Shown: piece by piece, positions 33,719-41,644 of the stretch
Layout: the number at the start of each line of letters is the position of its first letter
Position numbering within the stretch: the stretch's first letter is position 1
Assembly (NCBI GenBank): GCA_031292385.1
Contig: JARLHE010000004.1
Coordinates: forward strand, 79,653 to 143,652
Length of the DNA: 64,000 bases
Direction: 5' to 3'
From: Oligoflexia bacterium
GTDB lineage: Bacteria; Bdellovibrionota; UBA1018
Program-made: the position numbers and the translations under genes
The notes under the pieces: generated by a model
Told to the model about the DNA's origin: nothing
What the model saw: only the letters and a program-made list of their open reading frames with translations
The model's database searches: none

Positions 33719-34936
33719 AAGCGTCGCCCAATTTTCGCCGGGAATAATGTGCCCGGGAGGCGCAAACTCTTTCACACCGGTCCAGCTTCCGCCGAGCGGC
33801 TGACCCAAGAGGGACAGCACTCCGAAAAAAGCGAAGGCCTGAGCCTCGATCCAGCGACCGTCGAAACCTGAATCGCTCAGAGGCGCCACGGCGACACCGA
33901 CCCGGTCAAGACGCGAAGCCAGCCAACCCATCAAAACCCGGTTTCGCGCGCCGCCGCCCGCCACATGCACCGAAGCAAGCGGCAGATCGGCGTCCAAAAT
34001 CAACCTTTCGTAGGCCTGGGCCACCGATTCCACCGTCAGCGCGGTTGCCGTGGCGACCAAGGATGGGCCGCGCGTGCGCGTCGCCCGAAGCAAAAGCTCG
34101 AACGGGAAATCGTCCCGGCCCGTCGACTTCGGCGGATGTTTTCTGAAATATGGCAGCTGGACGAGCTTTTTGACCGCATTCCAATCGACCTCGCCCGCGA
34201 GCGCGAGCTTTCCGCCGGCATCGAACTTGGCCCGGCCTTTCGTCGCCAGCGCGGCGGCGGCATCGATCCAGATATTTCCGGGGCCGGTATCAAAGGCGAT
34301 GACTTCGGCGTCCGGGGCGATATAAGTCAGATTGCTGATGCCGCCCAAATTGTGAATGGCCGTGCCTTGGCCGGCTTCGGTCAAATGCGCGGCAAGAAGC
34401 CGATGAAACCACGGCACCAGCGGCGCGCCTTGCCCGCCCGCGCTCATATCGCCGTCTCGAAACGATGCGACGGTGGTCAGGCCCGTCAGATAAGCGACAC
34501 GTGTCGGGTCACCCGCCTGGAGGGTCATGCCTTTGCGTTTGGCAGCCGGAAAATGAGCGATGGTCTGGCCGTGATTGGCGATCAAATCCGGCTTAAGGTC
34601 ATGGCGCGCGATTATTCGTCGGATTACGGCGCCGTACCACTCACCCAAGTCCCGATGAAGCTCCAAAACTTCGCGGAGAGCCAGGCGAATCCCCGGGTTT
34701 TGAGCGGCCAGAACCCTTTTTCGAAGCTCGGCAGGATAGGGGGTGGACTCCGCCCAGCACGGCTCCCAACCATCGCCGTCGACGGATACGCAGGCGGCAT
34801 CGAGCCCGTCGCAGGACGTGCCCGTCATCACTCCGAGTGCCACGATCCCGTTTGTCGCCCCGCGAGCCTTCGCCTTCTTAACCATGGCTTCATGGTAAGC
34901 CATGGCGGCTTTGATTGACAGGCTTTTGATATACAT
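33662..34936 (-). CDS. anmK: Anhydro-N-acetylmuramic acid kinase
   Basis: A kinase of the AnmK family. The N-terminal phosphate loop is GVMTGTSCDGLDAA, the catalytic Asp region is NHGQTIAHFP and ADGDMSAGGQGAP-like GDMSAGGQGAPLVP, and the hydrophobic/phosphate motif is IHNLGGISNLTYI followed by AFDTGPGNIWIDA. It opens and phosphorylates 1,6-anhydroMurNAc to MurNAc-6-phosphate in peptidoglycan recycling. Three in-frame starts (34936, 34903, 34885) lack a clear ribosome site; the longest is given, although a start at 34885 would better match the usual short N-terminus. It converges on and overlaps the murU-like gene. Confidence 0.93.
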   Translation of the reverse strand: MYIKSLSIKAAMAYHEAMVKKAKARGATNGIVALGVMTGTSCDGLDAACVSVDGDGWEPCWAESTPYPAELRKRVLAAQNPGIRLALREVLELHRDLGEWYGAVIRRIIARHDLKPDLIANHGQTIAHFPAAKRKGMTLQAGDPTRVAYLTGLTTVASFRDGDMSAGGQGAPLVPWFHRLLAAHLTEAGQGTAIHNLGGISNLTYIAPDAEVIAFDTGPGNIWIDAAAALATKGRAKFDAGGKLALAGEVDWNAVKKLVQLPYFRKHPPKSTGRDDFPFELLLRATRTRGPSLVATATALTVESVAQAYERLILDADLPLASVHVAGGGARNRVLMGWLASRLDRVGVAVAPLSDSGFDGRWIEAQAFAFFGVLSLLGQPLGGSWTGVKEFAPPGHIIPGENWATLLSKLRAMHPEAFKADSSA

Positions 34937-34954
34937 GAGAAATTGAAAGATATA

Positions 34955-35656
34955 ATGCGAGTCCTACGTACCCATGTTCAACTGAGGATAGCGGCGGCCT
35001 GTTCGGTCTTCGCCGTTCCGTTTTCGGTGCTCGGCGTTTGGCTCGCGCGAGCCGACGCGGGTACCGTCGTGCGATGGGCCAGCAAGGAAACGATCATCCC
35101 AGGTGTCTCCGCGCTTGTCATGGCCCTGATCGTCGGCGCCTTGATCCTGAAAGGGCGGAAGCTCGGGGTTTATATTTTCTTGGCGACTTCGGTCATCGCG
35201 ATTTTAACCGGCACGCTTCGAGCCTTCGTTTTTCACGACGTCGCGCTGGGGCTTTATCTCATTTTGTCGTCAGCCCTGGCCGTGGGATGGTCGCTCTGGA
35301 CCCTGAATGAGCTCGAGCGGTCTTTTTTTGACCCCAGGCTTCGATGGTTTCAAGGCTTGCCCAAACCGATTCCGGGAATCGAGTGCGAAATCGGCGATCA
35401 TCGAGTGCGCGTCAGCCGCCTGGATCGCGAAGGCGCGTTCGTATACTCCGACCGCGACCGCGTTCCGGACAACATCGGCCAAATTTCGTTTGTCTTTCGT
35501 GATCGACGCATCAACTGCCACGGCGTAGCGGTGCGAACCCTCGATCGCGTGCGTCCAAGGAGCGGAGTGGGAATTCAATTTCGCGAAATGTCGGCGGACT
35601 CTAGAAAAGTCCTGGGCGATTTCGTCGAAAGCCTAAAAGGAGAAGGATATGTGTAA
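34955..35656 (+). CDS. Membrane protein with C-terminal PilZ-like domain
   Basis: A 233-residue protein. Four hydrophobic segments fill residues about 12-125 (for instance FAVPFSVLGVWLARA, SALVMALIVGALIL, YIFLATSVIAILTG and LYLILSSALAVGW). The C-terminal 100 residues resemble a PilZ domain: an Arg-rich start, VSRLDREGAFVYSD in the place of the D/NxSxxG motif, and GVGIQFREMSADSR as the late strand. PilZ domains bind cyclic di-GMP, but the full RxxxR motif is not clear, so binding is uncertain. A TTG at 34943 could also start it. It diverges from anmK and overlaps the next lipoprotein start. Confidence 0.7.
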   Translation: MRVLRTHVQLRIAAACSVFAVPFSVLGVWLARADAGTVVRWASKETIIPGVSALVMALIVGALILKGRKLGVYIFLATSVIAILTGTLRAFVFHDVALGLYLILSSALAVGWSLWTLNELERSFFDPRLRWFQGLPKPIPGIECEIGDHRVRVSRLDREGAFVYSDRDRVPDNIGQISFVFRDRRINCHGVAVRTLDRVRPRSGVGIQFREMSADSRKVLGDFVESLKGEGYV

Positions 35657-36125
35657 CATGAATTTGAAGGCGTTCTTCGGAATGCTCGTCGGAATCATGC
35701 TGATCTCGACTTCATGCACGATCAAAAACGACACCGGCAACGATCCCAAAAAGGTCCTTCAGGAATACATTTCCCGGAGCTTCGCCGTAAAGAGCCCGAG
35801 CGAGCGCCAGGATCTGCTCACGCTTCTCACGAGCGAGGCCAAAAGCCGGCTCTCCGCCTGGAGCGACGACCAGTTCCGCGAAGCCTTCATCGATTCCAAG
35901 AGAGAATTCGTGAAGCTGGCATTCACGGAAGCGAAATCGGTCTCGCCACGCGAAACAAGCGTGACCTACGAGCTCTCCTATATCGACCACGGAAAAGGAC
36001 ATGACGCCAAGGTAACCCAGAAAAAGCTCGCGCAAATGGTGCAAGAGCAGGGGAAGTGGCTGATCGCCGATGTCAAAAACATCAAAGAGCTGGTCGAATA
36101 CAAAGACGAGATGACCTTGCCTTAG
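35649..36125 (+). CDS. Lipoprotein of unknown function
   Basis: A 158-residue lipoprotein with lipobox MLISTSCTIK (Cys about residue 23). The mature part looks like a small NTF2/DUF4878-type alpha-beta fold: an early helix (DPKKVLQEYISRSFAVKSPSERQDLLTLL is its region), then strands SVTYELSYIDHG and ending LIADVKNIKELVEYKDEM. It has an AAGGAGAAGGA site directly before two possible ATGs (35649 and 35658). It overlaps the PilZ gene by eight bases. Function is unknown. Confidence 0.75.
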   Translation: MCNMNLKAFFGMLVGIMLISTSCTIKNDTGNDPKKVLQEYISRSFAVKSPSERQDLLTLLTSEAKSRLSAWSDDQFREAFIDSKREFVKLAFTEAKSVSPRETSVTYELSYIDHGKGHDAKVTQKKLAQMVQEQGKWLIADVKNIKELVEYKDEMTLP

Positions 36126-36126
36126 C

Positions 36127-36549
36127 CTATTTCCCGGTATTGGCCAGCGTCGCCTGGTTGAGCGAAGTCGGCGGCGAAAGCCGGTAAATTTGCGCGGTCG
36201 CGAATTGAATCCCATCCGTGCTCGTATCGAACGGATAAAGGGTGCTGCCCGAGCTGGAAATCAATTGCTGGTTCAAAACGATGTTGCCGTTCACGTCGGT
36301 CACCCGCAGGACGATCCCAGAGATATTGGAGGACGGGGCCTGGAACGAGCTCAAATACGCCTCATAGCTTTCGGTGCCCAAATGATAGATCGTGACGTCC
36401 CCGGTATAGCTGGTGCCCAGGAAATTCCCGCTAGCGGAGATCGGAGCACTGGGCGCGATCACGTTTGAGGCGCCGCTTCCCAAGCCCACCACGCCGCACG
36501 CGGTCAGCAGCGACACACCCATCAGGCCATAAAGCGTCAATTTATCCAT
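36127..36549 (-). CDS. Small lipoprotein of unknown function
   Basis: A 140-residue lipoprotein; lipobox LLTACGVV at residue 18. The mature part is Ser/Gly-rich and beta-like, with SGNFLGTSYTGDVTIYHLG and SGIVLRVTDVNGNIVL, weakly like a DM13-type sandwich. It converges with the gene at 35649 with one base between stops and diverges from the GAF gene. No firm family. Confidence 0.65.
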   Translation of the reverse strand: MDKLTLYGLMGVSLLTACGVVGLGSGASNVIAPSAPISASGNFLGTSYTGDVTIYHLGTESYEAYLSSFQAPSSNISGIVLRVTDVNGNIVLNQQLISSSGSTLYPFDTSTDGIQFATAQIYRLSPPTSLNQATLANTGK

Positions 36550-36600
36550 ATAATTCCTGTTAGCCTAAAGAGTTTATCTCATTTTACCGATAAAAACCAC

Positions 36601-37224
36601 GTGTCCAGTAACGATGAAAATTTGATCAATGCCGTTAACTTGGATCTCGCGCCGCCGGCTGAAGAAGTCGCGCTGCTGAACTCGCAATGCTTCATCTCGG
36701 ACGCGCTCCTCGCGCTTCTCGTGAAGAACCTGAGCTTCAAAAATTTCGTCCAGGAAATGCTCGCGATCGCGGAACGCGCGGTCCCATGCAAAGCGGGATC
36801 CATTTTCGAGGTGAATCACGAGCAAAATTCGATCTTTATCCGCGCGGCCTCCGGACACGCCGCGAGCGCCCTTGCAAGCTTCACGATTCCCATGGGCGAG
36901 GGGATCGTCGGCCACGTCGCCGAATCCCGCCAGCCGATGCTGGTCTCCGAGGTAGGTTCCAAGAAAATGCATCTTCGCACCATCGAAGACGTGGTCGGGT
37001 TCGAAGCGCGCAACATTCTCGCGGCCCCGATCGTGGTTCGAGGAAAATTATACGGTGTCATCGAGCTTTTGAATCGGGAAAACGAAGCCGAATTCTCCAA
37101 GGTCGACCTGCAGGTCATCCAATATTTTTGCGTGCGCGCAGCGCGGGCCCTCGAAGTCCGATTCATGCTCGCGGGCCAGCCCAATGCCCAAGCCAGTGTG
37201 CGCAAGCTGCGTGAGGCCGCATGA
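36601..37224 (+). CDS. GAF-domain protein
   Basis: A 207-residue cytoplasmic protein with one GAF domain at about residues 45-190. Typical blocks are EMLAIAERAVPCKAGSIFEV, the FTIPMGEGIVGHVAESRQPM turn and NILAAPIVVRGKLYGVIELLN. GAF domains bind small ligands or act as dimerisation sensors. The start is GTG, without a strong ribosome site. The stop overlaps the start of the PilT-like gene by four bases, so the pair is coupled and the GAF protein may tune the pilus motor; this is inference. Confidence 0.85.
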   Translation: MSSNDENLINAVNLDLAPPAEEVALLNSQCFISDALLALLVKNLSFKNFVQEMLAIAERAVPCKAGSIFEVNHEQNSIFIRAASGHAASALASFTIPMGEGIVGHVAESRQPMLVSEVGSKKMHLRTIEDVVGFEARNILAAPIVVRGKLYGVIELLNRENEAEFSKVDLQVIQYFCVRAARALEVRFMLAGQPNAQASVRKLREAA

Positions 37225-38513
37225 GCCAACCCGGAAGCCACCAACATCCGGACCTGAAAGCCGTTCCCAAAGACTCGTCCTCTAATACCAGCGGCAAAAC
37301 ATCGTCGCCGTTATCCATGCGATACCTCGTACGCGCGCTCGTGAAGTATCGCGCATCGGACCTGCACCTCAAAGTCGGAAGACCGCCTCTTTTTCGCGTC
37401 AACGGCAGCCTGGTTCCCGCGAAGCTGCACGAGCTCGATCAATACCAAGTTGAATCCATCATTTTCAGCATCATGAGCGACCGCCAAAAAGAGGAGCTCT
37501 CGCGCAAAAGACAGGTCGATCTGTCGTTCGCCATGGCGGAATTGGGCCGTTTTCGCGCCAATATTTATTACCAGAGAGGCACCCTTTCCTGCGCCATTCG
37601 CGTCATCCCATTTTCGATCCCGAGCCTGAGCGAGCTGGGCATGCCGCCCGTCCTCAAAGAGCTCTGCACCCGCCCGCACGGACTGATCTTGATCACCGGC
37701 GCCACCGGCTGCGGCAAATCGACGACGCTGGCCGCGATGATCCAGGAAATCAACGAAAACAACCCGGTTCATATCCTAACGCTGGAAGACCCCATCGAAT
37801 TCCTGCACCACGACAAGAAGGCCACCGTCACGCAACGGGAGGTCGGAACCGACTGCCTTTCCCTTGACGACGGGTTTTACGCGGGATTGCGGCAGGACCC
37901 GGATGTAATCATGATCGGCGAGCTGCGCGACTACAAAATGATCCAGCTCGCGATGACGGCGGCCGAGTCTGGACACCTCGTCCTCTCGACCCTGCACACC
38001 AACGACGCGCGCAGCACGATTGACCGTATCCTCGAGGTATTTCCGCCCGAATCCCAAAACCAGGCTCGCACCCAGCTCTCGTCGTCCCTGCTCGGCATCA
38101 TCGCGCAGCAACTGGTGGTCCGCTCCAACGGGGACGGGCGCGTCGCGGCCTGCGAGGTTCTCATCAATTCCCCGACCATCGCGAGCTACATCCTTAAACA
38201 AAATTTTGATAAAATTAACGATGCGATCGCGAACTCGAACAGCTACTACCAGATGCAGACCATGAACCAAGCGCTCGAGCGGCTCGTTCGCGCCGGAGTG
38301 ATCTCAACCGAGGAAGCGATCAAGTCGACCAGCAGCGCCGACGACCTCAAGCTCAGCCTGTCGGGCATGGTTCGCGGGGAAGGCTATCAGGTCGCGGGGG
38401 AGTTCGAGCTCGACCGGAGCGCCGGTGCGGCCCCGACAGACGAAGATACCGGCCTGACCAATTTCAACGATCTTATTTCCCCGAAGAACTCGGATTCGCC
38501 GGACGACCAATAG
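37221..38513 (+). CDS. pilT: PilT/PilU-type twitching motility ATPase
   Basis: A 430-residue secretion-superfamily ATPase that drives type IV pilus retraction. Walker A is GATGCGKSTTLAA, the Asp box LTLEDPIEFLH, Walker B DPDVIMIGELRD, the His box SGHLVLSTLHTNDARSTIDR, and the N-terminal PAS-like part has SDLHLKVGRPPLFRVNG. The AIRVIP hinge is close to the usual AIRLIP. There is a 30-residue Ser-rich N-terminal extension and a 50-residue acidic tail not found in standard PilT, so PilU or a paralogue is possible. No pilus subunit genes lie nearby. Confidence 0.92.
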   Translation: MSQPGSHQHPDLKAVPKDSSSNTSGKTSSPLSMRYLVRALVKYRASDLHLKVGRPPLFRVNGSLVPAKLHELDQYQVESIIFSIMSDRQKEELSRKRQVDLSFAMAELGRFRANIYYQRGTLSCAIRVIPFSIPSLSELGMPPVLKELCTRPHGLILITGATGCGKSTTLAAMIQEINENNPVHILTLEDPIEFLHHDKKATVTQREVGTDCLSLDDGFYAGLRQDPDVIMIGELRDYKMIQLAMTAAESGHLVLSTLHTNDARSTIDRILEVFPPESQNQARTQLSSSLLGIIAQQLVVRSNGDGRVAACEVLINSPTIASYILKQNFDKINDAIANSNSYYQMQTMNQALERLVRAGVISTEEAIKSTSSADDLKLSLSGMVRGEGYQVAGEFELDRSAGAAPTDEDTGLTNFNDLISPKNSDSPDDQ

Positions 38514-38559
38514 AGCCGGCTTTACCAAACCCGCCCCATATAGTTAAACTTGTGGGGCG

Positions 38560-39084
38560 ATGACTTCCGAACCGACCTCACCGAACTCACTCACTCGATC
38601 GCTCAACGCCAGCGTCTCCGACCTCGCCTTACCCCATTCCGCGTTGCCGCGGATCCAGGTTTCCGGCGAGACAACGCCGCAAGCCCGAATCGCGCGGTCG
38701 ATCCGGGGCAATGGCACGATCTCAATCAGCCGGGGACTCTTGTCTTTGCTCAACGAGGAGGAACTTCAGGCCGTTCTACGAGAGGCATTCGACCGTTTGC
38801 AATCCCGCGGGATCTTGCGCGCGACTTGCTGCGCAACCTGGGCTGAAAAGTTAGGCAAACGCGCAGGCATCGTCAGGACCGACTCACGGCCTTTGACTCC
38901 GCTTCAGCTGCTGATCGGTTGGATGGCTCTGCCGGCCTTTCGAATCCTCACGCGACAGGCTGTGAAGGTCAGCCTCCTCACGCGGGCTCCGAACGACTTT
39001 CCAAGCAACGTTCCGGACGCCCTGAAAACCGCGCTGCGTAAGGCAAGCCGAGTCACGGAAATCCACCGCGCCAGGCTGAAGTAG
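38560..39084 (+). CDS. M48-like fragment without zinc-binding residues
   Basis: A 174-residue protein of unknown role. Its middle resembles the start of the HtpX/M48 catalytic domain: ISISRGLLSLLNEEELQAVL followed by REAFDRLQSRG where M48 peptidases have HExxH. The three key residues (His, Glu, His) are Arg, Glu and Asp here. A hydrophobic helix follows at about 122-135 (LQLLIGWMALPAFRIL), and the end is basic. The whole C-terminal half of an M48 protease is absent. It could be a decayed protease or a small regulator. The start has GGGG a few bases before, partly in a weak hairpin. Confidence 0.55.
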   Translation: MTSEPTSPNSLTRSLNASVSDLALPHSALPRIQVSGETTPQARIARSIRGNGTISISRGLLSLLNEEELQAVLREAFDRLQSRGILRATCCATWAEKLGKRAGIVRTDSRPLTPLQLLIGWMALPAFRILTRQAVKVSLLTRAPNDFPSNVPDALKTALRKASRVTEIHRARLK

Positions 39085-39154
39085 GCGGTATTAGCTCCAA
39101 CCAAGCCCGAGCACCGACTTGCCTCGCCCGAATGGCAAGACTATAGTGTCAAAG

Positions 39155-39421
39155 ATGGCAGACCTTCCGAAAATCGACCTCACCACCTTTTTTCTTTCCA
39201 TTTCATCAGCGGCTTTTATGGGCCTTGGGATCGTAAGTCCGGACGGCCAATCCTCGCCCAAAATCGACCTCGACCTGGCTAAGCAGAACATCGACCTGCT
39301 CGAGCTGATGCATGAAAAGACCAAGGGCAACCGCACTCCGGAAGAAGACCGGCTGATCGAACAACTCCTTTTCCAAACCCGACTCAAATACGTCGAAGTC
39401 ACGAGACAACCCCAATCATGA
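39155..39421 (+). CDS. DUF1844 family protein
   Basis: An 88-residue protein with the DUF1844 pattern: an N-terminal strand/helix IDLTTFFLSISSAAFMGLG, then DLDLAKQNIDLLELMHEKTKGN, and a C-terminal helix LLFQTRLKYVEVTRQ. The family occurs in deltaproteobacteria and relatives and has no known function. ATG 39155 is the likely start; a GTG at 39146 is possible. Its stop overlaps the degP start (ATGA), suggesting coupled expression. Confidence 0.85.
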   Translation: MADLPKIDLTTFFLSISSAAFMGLGIVSPDGQSSPKIDLDLAKQNIDLLELMHEKTKGNRTPEEDRLIEQLLFQTRLKYVEVTRQPQS

Positions 39422-40932
39422 AAAACCTTCAACGCGCGATCCAAGCCGGAATTCTCCTACTCTCAATCAGCCTGTCACCGGTCGTTCTAGCCGAGTCGGC
39501 GAAGGTCGGGAATGTTCCGGCTACAACGAATATTTTCGTGGATCTCGCGAAAAAAGTCGTTCCCTCCGTCGTAAACATCTCGACTCTTTCAACCGTCAAA
39601 AGCCCGCTCGTGCAGGGCTCGCCGGACGACCTGTTTCGCCGCTTTTTCGAGGATTTCTTCAGGCACCATGGCGGCGGTCCGGGCGGAGGCGGCGAGGACG
39701 AGGAAGACCAAGGCCAGATGCCCCCGGGCGGAAAACTTCCTAAGGCCATGTCGCTGGGCACGGGCTTCATCATTGACGCTTCGGGACTGATCCTGACGAA
39801 CAACCACGTCGTCGCCGACGCGGACGAGATCAAAATCAACTTCACCGAAAACTCGGAAGAAAAGGCAACCGACGGAACCGTTGTCGGACGCGACCCGGAA
39901 ATCGACGTCGCGCTGATTCGGGTCAAAACGTCGCGCACCCTCGTCCCGATGGCGCTCGGCGATTCGGACGCGCTCGAAGTGGGTGAATACGTCATGGCGG
40001 TGGGCAACCCCTTCGGCCAAGGACACTCGGTCACCCACGGAATCATTTCGGCCAAAGGACGTCTTGCTCCCGACTTCCCGCTCGCGAACTACCTTCAAAC
40101 CGACGCGCCCATTAACCCGGGCAACTCGGGCGGTCCCCTCGTCAATCTGGACGGAGAGGTCATCGGCATCAATAACGCGATCGAAGCGCGAGCCCAGGGC
40201 ATCGGCTTCGCAATCCCGATCAATCCGGTTAAAAAGGTCCTTTCCCAGCTCCGCACCAAGGGGACCGTCGCTCGCGGCTACATCGGCGTTTACGTAAACG
40301 ACCTCACTCCCGAAGTGGCGAAAAGCATCCATGTTTCGCCCGAGCTCAAGGCGCCTTTCGTGATCAACGCCAATCCGGGCGAGCCCGCGGATAAGGCCGG
40401 AATCAAAAATTACGACATCATCGTCGAATTCAACGGCAAGCCGATTCATAACGGCACCGACCTGATCACGGCCGTAACCGCGGCCGAAGTGGGCAAAAGC
40501 GTCTCGGTCAAAGTGCTTCGCAACGGTGAAACCAAAGCCCTCACGATCAAAATCGGCCAACGTCCTGGCACCGAAGAAGCCTCGGAAGAGGTCCGTAAAA
40601 AAGGGGAAAAGCGCCACAAGACCAAACAGGCGGAAACTGGGATGGATCTGGATAACCTGACCCCCGATATCGCCCATGAGATCGGAATGCCGGATCTCAA
40701 CAAGGGCGTGGTCGTCGCGAACGTCACCTATGGCGGTCCCGCGGATCGCGCCGGTCTCATTCGAGGCGACGTCATTCTCGAGGTGGACCGCAAACCGATA
40801 AGCGACGTCGATGGCTTCTATAAAGCCGTCAAAGAGAAGAAGAGCTATCTTTTGCGAATTCGCAGGGCGGACCCTCAAAGCGGCAACAGCATTTACAGCG
40901 TCGTGGTCCTGAACTTATCGGCGAAGAGCTAG
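39418..40932 (+). CDS. degP: Periplasmic serine protease, DegP/HtrA family
   Basis: A 504-residue Do-type protease and chaperone with a signal peptide (cleavage after VVLA). The catalytic triad is visible: His in LTNNHVVADADEI, Asp in EIDVALIRVK and Ser in PGNSGGPLVN. The Gly-rich loop before the protease domain (HHGGGPGGGGEDEEDQ) is expanded and acidic. Two PDZ domains follow at about 285-380 (YIGVYVNDLTPEVAK) and 410-500 (GVVVANVTYGGPADRAG), joined by a Lys/Glu-rich linker. It degrades misfolded envelope proteins. The gene is coupled to the DUF1844 gene upstream. Confidence 0.95.
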   Translation: MKNLQRAIQAGILLLSISLSPVVLAESAKVGNVPATTNIFVDLAKKVVPSVVNISTLSTVKSPLVQGSPDDLFRRFFEDFFRHHGGGPGGGGEDEEDQGQMPPGGKLPKAMSLGTGFIIDASGLILTNNHVVADADEIKINFTENSEEKATDGTVVGRDPEIDVALIRVKTSRTLVPMALGDSDALEVGEYVMAVGNPFGQGHSVTHGIISAKGRLAPDFPLANYLQTDAPINPGNSGGPLVNLDGEVIGINNAIEARAQGIGFAIPINPVKKVLSQLRTKGTVARGYIGVYVNDLTPEVAKSIHVSPELKAPFVINANPGEPADKAGIKNYDIIVEFNGKPIHNGTDLITAVTAAEVGKSVSVKVLRNGETKALTIKIGQRPGTEEASEEVRKKGEKRHKTKQAETGMDLDNLTPDIAHEIGMPDLNKGVVVANVTYGGPADRAGLIRGDVILEVDRKPISDVDGFYKAVKEKKSYLLRIRRADPQSGNSIYSVVVLNLSAKS

Positions 40933-40974
40933 TGTCCTGGACGAGCCGGTCGACCTATGGTGAAATCATAGGTA

Positions 40975-41571
40975 ATGACCTCGCTTGGAAAATTTATCAG
41001 ACCCCTCGCTTGGGCCCTGGCGGCGCTCGCGCCCGCATCCGCGTTTTCTCACGAAATCAAAGGCGACCACAGCGATCCCAGCAAATGGACTTATTCGCTC
41101 GATCCGGCCTTCGGCCTGAAAACCGCGCTATTTTTCACCCCGGCCTTCACGGGCAATGACCTCGCGAACGGAAGCAATGTTCAACCGGTTGCCGGCCCCG
41201 TGGGCTCTCTTCGGCTCATGGTCTATAACGGAAACGGAACCCTCTTCAGCTCTGTCGATACCCAGGCGGCCTTGCTCCTCAACACTCCCCAAACGGCCGG
41301 ACTGTTTTTCGGCGCGGGTTTTTCCGCGGGCTACCGAATGGTCAAGCAGGAAATCCGAATCTGGGGCGGCCTTTCCTACGAAGGATTCTCCAATATCTCC
41401 GGGGTGGCCGGAGGGGCTTTGCGTCTAGGGGTCTCCAAAAAGCTTCATGATGACCTCGAGATCGAACTGGAAGGATCCTACTTCTACGCCAAGCAGAACA
41501 TTCCAACCGGAACGGTCAATTACGAGCTTACCGGCATCGACGCCCTTTTCGCCTTTCCTTTCAACCTATAA
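40975..41571 (+). CDS. Exported barrel-like protein of unknown function
   Basis: A 198-residue protein with a signal peptide (cleavage after PASAFS). The mature part alternates as amphipathic strands (PVGSLRLMVYNGNGTLFSS, EIRIWGGLSYEGFSN, DLEIELEGSYFYAK) and ends in FAFPFNL. This suits a small outer-membrane barrel or lipocalin-like sandwich. No family was recognised. It lies between degP and clpB, on the same strand as both. Confidence 0.65.
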   Translation: MTSLGKFIRPLAWALAALAPASAFSHEIKGDHSDPSKWTYSLDPAFGLKTALFFTPAFTGNDLANGSNVQPVAGPVGSLRLMVYNGNGTLFSSVDTQAALLLNTPQTAGLFFGAGFSAGYRMVKQEIRIWGGLSYEGFSNISGVAGGALRLGVSKKLHDDLEIELEGSYFYAKQNIPTGTVNYELTGIDALFAFPFNL

Positions 41572-41591
41572 GCCCTTTTTTTCCGCTTTGA

Positions 41592-41619
41592 TTTGACGGT
41601 GCGGCTTTTGCTCCCATCT
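41592..41619 (+). promoter_or_regulatory. Heat-shock (sigma-32-type) promoter of clpB
   Basis: TTTGACG (41592-41598) and CTCCCATCT (41611-41619) are separated by 12 bases and resemble the sigma-32 consensus CTTGAAA / CCCCATNT. The pair ends 25 bases before the clpB ATG, and a GGAAGG ribosome site lies between. Confidence 0.65.
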
Positions 41620-41644
41620 TTATTTAAAGAGGGAAGGTAAAATC

